From Strigamia acuminata (taxonomy: Eukaryota > Arthropoda > Chilopoda > Geophilomorpha > Linotaeniidae): a stretch of DNA of 64,000 nt. Position 1 is the stretch's first letter. The number at the start of each line of letters is the position of its first letter. Both the position numbers and the translations under genes were made by a program. The notes under the pieces are model-generated. The model did not search any database. It was not told the origin of the DNA and saw nothing but the letters and a program-made list of their open reading frames with translations. Location of the stretch: positions 62,001-126,000 of the forward strand of contig OX442315.1 of NCBI GenBank assembly GCA_949358305.1. The letters are read 5' to 3'. Below, one piece after another: positions 10,650 through 20,400 of this stretch.

Positions 10650-13087
10650 TGGCGTCATATGAGCGCCACGACGATTATAAGGACGTGAGAAAGTTGGATG
10701 GCACCAACTACCCGACTTGGAGCGTACAAGTCCAACTCCTCCTCCAATCGTACGGTGTTTGGGGCCACGTAACCGGCAAGACCAAAGAGCCGCCGGCCGG
10801 ATCACCGTTTCGAGAGACTCGAGATTTCGAGAAAGGCAAAGAAAGGGCTCGCTTCACCATTTGTCTGGCTTGCGGCAAAGCCCAGCAGGTCGTGGCTGTC
10901 GCCCACGCCACTGCGAAAGAGGTGTGGGACGCACTGAAAGCTGCTTACCAGCCCACGACACGGGCACGTAAAGCCCGTCTTCGCAGGGAATTTTTAGACA
11001 TGCGGTTGCATGAAAACGAAGAGATGTTTGTTTTCACCGCACGTGTTGACCGGAAAGTAGTACAGCTTGCAGATGTCAAGATTCAAATTTCCGATGAGTT
11101 CCAGGCCTTCCAGTATCTTGACCTGTTGCCGCCCCAATATGAACCGGTCAAGCAGACGGTTTATCACTGGGGTGACGCAGAGTTCACGGCAGCAGCGGTC
11201 AAGGAACGTCTGGTAGGCGAATACAATCGCTTACACGTGACGACCGACGAATTTGGCGTGCCTTCCAAGACGCCATTGGAAAACACTGGTGCCTTTTTTA
11301 ACCAAGGCGGAAGACAACGTGGACGTGGTGGAAATGCACCCGGCGGCCCACGCATCTGTTTTACTTGCAGTGGGACGGGCCACTTCGCCCGCGAATGCCC
11401 TACTCCGCCGAAACAGCAATTTCCTGCAAAAGGGAACCAAACTGGACAGTTTAGAGGCAACCCACGTGGAAAGGGGCGTGGAAGGGGCCAACAAAAGGCC
11501 GCTGTCACTCAGGCTGACATATTTAGTGACTCTCCAGTTTCATATTACTCAGCAGCGGTTTGGCTTCAGCAGCAACCCCCTGTGCCGGCTTCCCACGTGT
11601 CTCACGCGAATTATGATTCGCAATGGTACGTCGACACAGGGGCGACGGACCATTTCTCCTTCAACAAAGACTGGTTCTCCGACTTCAAGCCTTTAACTGG
11701 CCACGTCCAACAGGGAGAAGGAAAGTCGAGAATCGAAAGGATAGGAAATATAACATTGACATCAGTTTACGGAACCCGCACCCGTGCACTTACATTGAAA
11801 AATGTATTTTATGCACCCAACTTTAGGAAAAACTTGATTTCATTGGGTCGCACGGATGAAGCTGGGGCAACGACCATTGTGAAAAATGGAAAAATGTTTA
11901 TATTTAACGACAAAATTGATGACCCATCCATCACTGCGGAACGGACGAGTGATCGGATGTATAAGGTCAATTGTCGTATTTCTCCTGTGAACACTGCCGC
12001 ATTACCTGCGCAACAGGCTGCGACAGTGTCTCCTAGTCCGCTTATAAAAGGCGATGAAGTTGTAAATTCAATACTAACATACCCTAGTTTTAAGGACGCA
12101 TTAACCCAAAATTCGAGTGAGTCAGGGAAACCTGCACCAGCGATTAAGGGGCAAGCGAGTGTTGCGAATAACGCGCCTGCGAACGTTACGGACAATGCGC
12201 AAGCGAATGTTTCGAATAAAATCAAGGCAAAGACTGCCAATGCCTCCAAACAGGCAAGTTCAATTGTACAGAACAAAGCAGAGAATGGGAACAATCCTAC
12301 CAATGGGGTTAAAACTTTTGACAAGAAAGATAAGGCCCAAACGATGGACATTTGGCACTCCCGCTTAGGGCATTTAAATGCAAAGGGTATTGCGGGTTTA
12401 GAAAAGTCAACTGATGTTTTTGGGCTGAAACTCTCGAATAAGGAGTTGTCGACGTGTGACTCTTGCGCCAGGGCGAAGAGCACACGTGCTAGTTTTCCCC
12501 CAATAGTTGGAATTACTACGAAAGACATTTTAGAAATAGTGCACATGGACGTGTGGGGACCCGCTCCGGTTCAAACATTGGGTGGGGCATACTATTATCT
12601 CATTCTCATTGATGATTTTTCCCGCTTTATGTGGATAATTATTATGAAACGGAAAAGTGACGTTTTGGGGCATTTCAAACAATGGCTTCTTGAGATCGAG
12701 AGAACAACCTCCAAGAAGGTTAAGGCCATCAAAACGGACAACGGAGGGGAGTTTGTGTCTAGACAATGGAACAATTATGTGGCAACAATTGGGCTTAAGT
12801 GCATGAGGACCAATGCTTACAGCCCAGAAATGAATTCGGTCGCGGAAAGAGCTAACCGTACCATTATTGGTGGGGTTCGGGCCCTCCTCATTGAGAACAA
12901 ATTCCCTCCCACCTTGTGGGCAGAGCTTGCTGTTTCAGTCGTGTATCTGAAAAACCGATTTCCGCATATGGGAATTGGCGGGAAAACACCATATACCGTG
13001 TTTTATAATAAGAAATTATCCCTTCGCCATGTCAAGTGCATTGGCTCGCTAACTTATGTCCACATTCCTTCCCAAACACGCCCTTAA
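10650..13087 (+). CDS. Copia gag-protease-integrase (5' part of broken polyprotein)
   Basis: The likely start is MASYERHDDYKDV at 10650; an in-frame ATG at 10604 is possible. Domains in order: UBN2-type gag; a CCHC zinc knuckle (CFTCSGTGHFARECP, about residue 235); aspartic protease with WYVDTGATDHF; integrase zinc finger (HSRLGHLN...CDSCARAKS); integrase core with its three acidic residues in MDVWGPAP, KTDNGGEF and the NSVAERANRT box. The frame stops at 13085-13087 just after GSLTYVHIP, where Copia proteins normally continue through the integrase C-terminal region. The protein is therefore truncated and the remainder is in the next frame. Confidence 0.85.
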
Positions 13088-14775
13088 AGGATAAGATAAG
13101 AAGTCGAGTTGATATCGCACGGTGGTGCGATGAAGAAGGGTACGCATATGATGCGACCTTATTTGACTTTAAGACATTAGAGGGGGACGGTGAACCGTTA
13201 GGGTTTGCAGGTTTCTGCGCCGTCGAGCCAGAAACCTACGAAGAAGCCATGTACCACATCAAGCGCCCTGATTGGATTAAAGCTATGAGGGAAGAAATTG
13301 ATGTGTTTGATGAAAGAACGGTTTACAAGGAAGTTGACAAAACAACTTTAGACGAGGGTACGACTCTCTTGGGATCGAAATGGATATATAAAATGAAGCG
13401 CAACCACACAGGTGTTATCCAACGCTATCGAGCCCGACTCGTCGCACAGGGCTTTAAGCAAAAGCCCGGAGTTGACTTTACGGAGGTATTCTCCCCCGTC
13501 GTCAACTTCGTGCTAGTAATAGTGTTCTTTTGCACTTTGGTAATACTCAAGGGATGGCGGGACTTACACCTGGATATCAAAGCCGCATACCTTTACGGGG
13601 ACCTCGATACGGTACAGTACATGGAGATCCCCAAGGGATATCGTACCGCCCATAATCAGCATAAATGCTGGATGCTTTTAAAAGCACTTTATGGATTACA
13701 CCAGTCCGGTCGTATGTGGTACCAGGTTCTCCACATACGACTACTTGAATTGGGCTTCCAACCATTGTTGGGCTTAAACTGTGTCTATGCCCTAGACAAC
13801 GATGCAATAGTCATCTTTTACGTGGACGATATCGTGCTGTTTTCCAAGGATGACTATGTGGAACAATGCGTTTTAAAGTGGTTACGGAAATCTTTTGAAG
13901 TAGTGAGTCTGGGACCCGTAACTTTACTTTTAGGAATTGAGTTCGATAGGTCCGGGGGCATGATTAAAATCCACCAACGGAAATATATTGAAAAGCTTTG
14001 TAAAGCGTACGGGATTGACTCGTGCCATCGAGTGAAAGTTCGAGTAACCCCGGGAACCATGATTCAAAGTGTGAGAACCGGGGAAAAAGTCGACACTTCA
14101 TTCCCGTACAGATCTTTGGTCGGAAGTCTATTGTTCATCGCCAGCCGAACCAGACCCGACATACTGTTCTCAGTAATAGTGCTTTCTCAGTATAACGAGA
14201 CGCATTCGACGCGCCATGTCAATATGCTACTGCAGGTCTTACGATATTTGGCCACCACGTCGAATTATTCGATTAACTTGTCGAATTGTAAAAACGAGAA
14301 TTTGACAGTTTACACCGACGCGTCGTTTGCCCTAGATCAAGACAGACGACGAAGCTTTGGGGGACATATTGTCTATATGGGTGGCATTCCCATCTCGTGG
14401 AATTGCCACAAACAATCGATGACCTCCCTGTCGATCATGGAGAGCGAATTTCTCGCCGTGGTCGATGGGGTGAAAGAAGTTATTTGGCTCGAGCGCCTTT
14501 ACGACGCGAAAATAATGTTTTGTCTCGAGCGAAATACGCCCTGTGTTTTTGCGGATAGCCAGCCGGCTATCCAATACTGTAAGAATAGGATTGAGAACAG
14601 GGCAAATAAACATATAGACGTGAAGCTTCATTTCGTTAGAGATTGGTTCGAGAAAGGAAGGTTTTTGATCGAGCATGTTTCCGGCGAATTAAATGTCGCC
14701 GATATTCTGACGAAATTGTTAGCTAAATCCAGACTGAACGCGCTATGCGAATACATCTTTGTAATTGACAAATAG
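13081..14775 (+). CDS. Copia reverse transcriptase-RNase H (3' part)
   Basis: The frame is open from about 13036. Copia-like residues begin at about 13085 (LKDKIRSRVDIARW). Reverse transcriptase motifs: LGSKWIYKMKRN, RYRARLVAQGF, LDIKAAYLYGDL and the catalytic FYVDDIVLFSK. RNase H: YTDASFALDQ, SIMESEFLAV and the terminal NKHIDVKLHF...VADILTK. Between GSLTYVHIP and the RT the usual integrase C-terminus and linker (more than 100 residues) are absent. The frame change is therefore best explained by a deletion rather than a programmed shift. No slippery heptamer was seen at the junction. Confidence 0.85.
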   Translation, partial: PLKDKIRSRVDIARWCDEEGYAYDATLFDFKTLEGDGEPLGFAGFCAVEPETYEEAMYHIKRPDWIKAMREEIDVFDERTVYKEVDKTTLDEGTTLLGSKWIYKMKRNHTGVIQRYRARLVAQGFKQKPGVDFTEVFSPVVNFVLVIVFFCTLVILKGWRDLHLDIKAAYLYGDLDTVQYMEIPKGYRTAHNQHKCWMLLKALYGLHQSGRMWYQVLHIRLLELGFQPLLGLNCVYALDNDAIVIFYVDDIVLFSKDDYVEQCVLKWLRKSFEVVSLGPVTLLLGIEFDRSGGMIKIHQRKYIEKLCKAYGIDSCHRVKVRVTPGTMIQSVRTGEKVDTSFPYRSLVGSLLFIASRTRPDILFSVIVLSQYNETHSTRHVNMLLQVLRYLATTSNYSINLSNCKNENLTVYTDASFALDQDRRRSFGGHIVYMGGIPISWNCHKQSMTSLSIMESEFLAVVDGVKEVIWLERLYDAKIMFCLERNTPCVFADSQPAIQYCKNRIENRANKHIDVKLHFVRDWFEKGRFLIEHVSGELNVADILTKLLAKSRLNALCEYIFVIDK

Positions 14776-14792
14776 CTAAACGAAGGGGGATT

Positions 14793-15230
14793 TGTTGGGT
14801 TGGCGTTTTCCTGTTTGTCCTCGTATCCGCGTAGATTCTCAGATTGCATATTATGGATAAATGCAATCAGTGTGTTGCCATGTTGATGTCCCGTATCGCA
14901 GTCGGTTGATTCTGAACCGCAACCGACTCTTATTACGTGACAACACACACAACCTGTCATCTGCTCAAATGAGCAGTTATTGTTTATGTTGTTCTGTTTA
15001 TTTTATCCATTAGTTTTGTCTTTCTGTAAAGAACAAGTCAGTGTATTGAAACAATGATTTGTTCTATGATTTCATTGTGTTTGAGATCGAGGGCGATTAG
15101 CCTCGAACAGGGTTTTATGTTCACACATACTTTTGTAATAAAAGATGGCGGACGCGTGTCCGATTTATCCGCCAAGCCAAAATCACGTTTGGATTTATTT
15201 CTGCAGCGCACAGGCCATCGCAACTCTTCA
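14793..15230 (+). repeat. Copia 3' LTR
   Basis: 438 bp, TGTTGGGTTGGCG to ...CAACTCTTCA, followed by the target duplication ggtcc. Nearly identical to 9113-9545. Confidence 0.93.
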
Positions 15231-15235
15231 GGTCC

Positions 15236-17140
15236 GACATCCATCTTTGACCATTAATTAAAAATTATTAAATCTCTAACAAAACGTCGATCGTCGTGGC
15301 ACTGTCGTCCGATTCAAGGTTTCTTGAAATAAAAGAGAATAATAATAAAAATTATAAAATAAATATCCACAAAAAACAATAGGCTGTGGCTACGTTCACG
15401 TTCACAGATCTGTGAGCGAGCATGTAAGAACGCAACTGCTAACAAAGCATTAGCAGAAAAACAAAACACGTATAAAGAATCATTTAAAACAAAAGCTCAA
15501 CGCACTTGAAAAATAAAGCATTCATTTATAAAAAAAAAAAAGGTTAGCTCTCTTCCCTCAAGAGCGAAGGTGCACCAAAGTCGGTGTTACTAAAAACCGA
15601 AAGAACCGACTATCTACTAAAACACGTGACCAAAGAATAAATTCAAACCACCGCGTAAGGCCTTTTTCCGCTAAATTATTTACATACACTAACTACCTTG
15701 CAATAATGTCTCATCCATTTTCTGAATTGATCACGGGATCCGAAAAGTCTTCGTCCTCACCAAGACCACGCCCCAACGTGGCGGACCGAAACGGCAAGAA
15801 CCGTGTTGAACGGACATCCCGAGCTTGTTGTGGCTCGAAAGACTACTCCGAACGGGAGAACAACTTCAGAAATAAAGGCTTCCCACTTGAAGACCCTTTG
15901 TGAATGCTCAGGTGAGCCCCCGACTAACTGAAATATATTTTTGTGGACTCCGTGTATTAAATTGACGAGTTGCTTTTCTTTCTACCAGACGTGAACGACC
16001 GATCAACGATCGATGTACACCGAGCGATGACAACTATACTCTGACCCATCATAAGAAGCACACTAGTTCCGAGCCTATTCACTGGTGTAGGGCTACATAA
16101 AAGTAGGCCAAAACACCAGAAATAGAACGGATGTGTACACTGTTAGAGAGGAGTAAATAGGCTCGGCCAATAGGAACAGGTGTTAGTAGTGTGTTTCTAA
16201 CGGTGAGGCTGACGATAAAATTCCGGGATATACCTCTTTCAAAGACTCTCGAAAAAGCAGAGGTAAATATCGTAGAAATAAACATGAGCTGGTTAGTCTA
16301 TTTTCCTAAATTCCACAACCCGTAATACCGTAAACCGATTTGTAATATTAATAATTCTCGTAACACCGTCTTTAAAACTCGAGAAATTGGAAACTTGACT
16401 AAGATAAATTCAACAATAAAAACCAATTAACTAAACTCTGATTTTCCTTTTTACTACCTCGAGATCCCCCGACATCTCTGCTGAAAGCGCAGCTAAACTA
16501 CAGGCCAAAAAACGAAGATTGCACTTACCGATTTAGTTAAGGTGAATTTAACAAACACTAAATGACTAAATATTGTTGCTAATACCCTTAACAGACCTTA
16601 TAAACCACTTTGCAGATGAGGTCACTAACTTACTCTCCGCAGACTTGCTTGCAATGAATAATTAAATTTATCAAGAATTATTTTGCATTAAAATCGATTT
16701 TTAACTGATGTTCGATTGTGTTTACGCATTTAAATCGATTTTAAACCGACATTCGATTGTGTTTTTGCATTTAAGTCGATTTTAACTGATATTCGATTGT
16801 GTTTTCGCATTTAAATCGATTTTTAACTGCTATTCGATTGTGTTTTCGCATTAAAATGATGTTGCTTTGGTTTTGCATAGAAAGTTGCAGGGGCTCGTTT
16901 CTGACTGGAAAAACCAGCCTATCCGATCAGAAATGAGCCCAGGAATCTCATTCCGAAATCGGATTATTCATAGCAACGAGGAAATGCCAAAAAATCCTAA
17001 TAAAATGTAAAAAAGTAAAGAAATATTAAGTGAACATACAAATTCACTAAACTCACCTCTAGAACATGCAGGGCAGCTTTCCAGCAGGGAAAAAAAAACC
17101 TAAATTGAAGAAAAAGAAAAAAAATGCCAAAATTAAAGAA
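15236..17140. other. Intergenic, with inverted-repeat fragments
   Basis: No convincing gene. Items seen: a palindrome CACAGATCTGTG (15403-15414); an inverted pair CCGAGCCTATTC (16069-16080) / AATAGGCTCGG (about 16156-16166), MITE-like; a 14-bp inverted pair with one mismatch (16891-16904 and 16927-16940) enclosing a small inner hairpin; and the tandem array listed separately. A short open frame at 15706-15903 has no recognisable similarity. Confidence 0.5.
16685..16853. repeat. About 41-bp tandem repeat, 4 copies
   Basis: Four diverged units of the form gcattNaaatcgatttt...ttcgattgtgtttt, followed by a partial fifth. Each unit contains a TCGATT-type core. Confidence 0.9.
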
Positions 17141-17145
17141 ATAAG

Positions 17146-17407
17146 TGTAAACTATTACTAGCTGACCCCAAATAAACAAAGTGGCGGACCCGCTGGTCCG
17201 CGACGCACACACTAGCTTGTTAAATTCAAAGTGATCTTTATTACAAATTATTACATTTAAATATGAGACTGGTCAGCCCTGATTGGCTGACCACAAGGAA
17301 CAGCCCCCAATTGGCTGTCTACCCCCAAAACGTCTATCGGACATATTCGCGTTTGTCCGCCCGCCTCCTGGCGACCGTTGTCGCCTGTCGAAATCCCAAA
17401 CTCCACA
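17146..17407 (-). repeat. Gypsy 3' LTR
   Basis: 262 bp. It lies 5 bp beyond the gag-pol stop codon (TGA on the minus strand, 17415-17413), so there is almost no 3' untranslated spacer. Confidence 0.95.
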
Positions 17408-17412
17408 CTCGG

Positions 17413-20400
17413 TCATCCGACTAAATGTCGGCGTCCCTCGCCGACACCTGTTAACTCGTCTTCGGCTCCCGATGCTGCGTCGTCCTCGAATGTCCATTTC
17501 TTCATCTGGTCGATTGGTGCGGTTGTTTTGTATCGAGGCGGATTTTCAAGACTCGTAACCTCGTACACTGTGCTCGAAATTCGCCGACTTACTCGCAATG
17601 GTCCTCGGTATAGATTACTGAGTTTCCCTGCTTTGCCTTGTATTGCGATCGCTTTCCTTCGTACGACGACCACATCTCCGACCTCGTATGTCCGGCTTGG
17701 TCCTCGATGTCTATCGAACGCCTTTTTCTGCTTGTTCTGGTTTTCCATCATTGTTTCGTATGCTTCGTTTCTTATGTCTTCGATTTCTGTCCCGTCTCCA
17801 TCGTTTTCCTCGACTACTATCGCTGCTAATCTTGGCTCGATGATCGTTCTCGGCTGGAATCCATACAACACCTCCAACGGTGTTTTCTTGGTCGACTGGT
17901 TGATTCTCGAGTTGATCGCGATTTCAACCTTGTCAATCCCTTTGCTCCAATCGCTCCCGTCGTCCTTCGTCGTTTGGCTCGCCAACATTGGAACTATCGT
18001 TCGGTTCATCCTTTCCACTTGCCCGTTCGCTCTCGGATTTTCCGTCGAAGTCAGCACGTGTCGAATCTCGAGTTCCGTGCACATCTCTGTGAACAATGCG
18101 TTGGTGAACGCGGTTCCTCGATCTGTAATAATCCGCGTCGGGATCCACATTCGCGCACACAGCTTTCGAATCTCTTTGCACGTAGTCGTTGCGTTCGTTG
18201 ACTTCACCGGCATCAGAAAAACTAACTTCGAAAAATTGCATACCGCCACCAGAATGTGTCGATACCCAATGCTGCTCTTTGGAAAAGGACCCACATGGTC
18301 CAGGTAAACAGTGTGGAACGGCACTCTTTGCCTCTCGATGATATTCAACTCGCCTGCTCGCTTTCCTCCTGGTTCCTTCCTCATCAAACACTCGATACAT
18401 GTTCCTACGGCTGCTTTCACGTAACTTCGCATTCTGGAGAACCAAAATCTCTTCCGAATCGCCTCAATCGTTGCGTCGACTCCTGGGTGCGCGTGTCCAT
18501 CGTGTACTTCGCTCGTAATTTGTCTCCGCATCATTTTGGGTAAATACAACACATCTCTTCGCCGTCCGTTTACCGTCAATTCGAAATAAACGTGTCCCTT
18601 CTTGATCTTATATCCTCGAACCTTGTGCTGCATTCGTTCGTCCAACAAACTTTTATCTTCCACCAACAACGCGTCCTTCAACTCTTTACACTCGGGATCG
18701 CTTTCCTGCGCAGCCACGAGCCAGTCGCCTTCTGTAAATTTAATTTGGTTAACTTTGAACCGTCGTTCCATCTCTGTTTCCTCGCTGCTTGCTGGTTCCG
18801 CGTTCCTGCTCAGGGCGTCGACGTGGCCCATGAGTAATCCTGGTCGATGTATTGGTTTGAAATTATATTCCGAAAGCGCCAACACCCATCTCCCGATTCG
18901 TGGCGTCAACTCCCGTTTCTTCAACCCGTACCGTACCGCCTCGCAATCTGTCACCACCGTAAACTCTGAGCCGTACAAATACATCCGAAATTTCAATACT
19001 GCCCAAACTACCGCCATCAACTCGAGCTCCGTTGAATGATATCGCTTCTCGCATTCGGTCGTCGTTCTACTCGCGTAGATAATCGGGTGCAGATCGTTTC
19101 CTTCGCCTCGCTGCATCAACACTGCTCCGATCCCGTCTTGTGATGCGTCCGTATGCACCTCGCACGGTCGTGTGTTATCGTAGATCTTCAACACGGGCTC
19201 CGCAATCAATTCTCCAATTAACCCCTGAAACGCCGCTTCACACTCAGTCGTCCACACAAACGTTTCGTTCTTGCGAGTTAATTTCGTCAGCGCTCTCGTT
19301 TTTGTCGCGTATCCTGCGATAAATCGTCGGAAATACCCACATAATCCCAAAAAGCTCCTTACGCCTCGTATGTCTTTTGGCCTCGCAAAATTCTTGATCG
19401 CGCTTGTTTTCTCGAATCCTGGTCGTAGGCCGTCTTTCGTCAGTCGTAGCCCGAGAAACTGTACTTCTTCGCAGAGGAAGTGGCACTTGCTCAACTTCAA
19501 TGTGAGCTTCGATCTTCTCACCTCGATTAAGATCTTTCGCATCTTCTCGATTAACTCCGCGTTCGTTTTCGCACCCGGTAGAAGATCGTCCATATATCTG
19601 CGCAGTACTTCGTATGGCAGATGTCCGAACGCCAACTCCATCACTCGATTGAAAACAAACGGCGCGTTTATCAACCCAAACGGCATCCGTACAAACTGGT
19701 ATTTGCCGTTCATTGTCGAAAATGCTGTCTTCTCTTGCGCTCCGGCCGTCAATTCGATCTGGTAGTAACCCGACGCCAAATCGAACACTAGGAAGACTCG
19801 CCATTCGTGCGTCCCGTCGAGTAACTCATCCATCCTGGGGCACGGAAAGTGTTCCTTCACCGTTATTTCGTTGAGCGACCTGAAATCAATACAAATTCTC
19901 CATTCGCCAGTTTTCTTGCGCACCATCACGATCGGACTGTTGAATGGACTCTTTGATCGCGTCACGAATCCTGCTCCTTCCAACTCGGCGACCATTTTGT
20001 CGATTTCTTTCTGTTGCGCCGCCGAATACTGGTATCGCCGCAAATTCGTTGGTCTTGTCGTTGTAACTTCGATTTCCATCTTGAGATCTGGGAAACATCC
20101 GACCTCCTCCAAACTCGTAGCGAAGCAGTCTCGAAATTCGTCGTTGATCATCGTCAGTACAATCTCCGTCTCTTCTGGCGTCACCGATTTGCCCAAATTA
20201 ATTTCGTCGGCCGTTATTCGCATCCTCGGACTCGCCTCGGTCGTCGCGACTTTCTTGACTTGTACTTGGTGCAACGACGGTTCTTCTTCGGTGATTTCAA
20301 CGTGTCCAAGCTTTCGACCTCGTGTGACTCGTACTTCTTCCGGTCCATCGTTGATTATTGGCATTATTGCCCGCTCGTTCTTTACTTCGATCAAGCCTTC

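Larger units (their letters stand above)
9113..15230 (+). mobile_element. Ty1/Copia LTR retrotransposon with 5-bp target duplication
   Basis: 5' LTR 9113-9545, 3' LTR 14793-15230, each TG...CA. They are flanked by ggtcc at 9108-9112 and 15231-15235. The primer site TGGTAGCAGAGG (9549-9560) is complementary to the 3' end of initiator tRNA-Met, the usual Copia primer. A polypurine tract GAAGGGGGA (about 14782-14790) precedes the 3' LTR. Gene order gag, protease, integrase, RT, RNase H is as in Copia. The leader between primer site and gag is unusually long, about 1.1 kb. The LTRs differ by a few bases and a 5-bp length change, so the insertion is young. The polyprotein is broken at about 13085, so this copy is probably not autonomous. 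Confidence 0.93.

Noticed and set aside
13036-13087. Programmed -1 frameshift in Copia
   Set aside because: No slippery heptamer, Copia normally uses one frame, and conserved integrase residues are missing, which points to deletion.
15706-15903. Small gene
   Set aside because: Short, no similarity, no splice partners, between transposons.
17378-18307. Plus-strand frame of 309 codons
   Set aside because: Antisense of the Gypsy integrase region; composition mirrors the sense frame.
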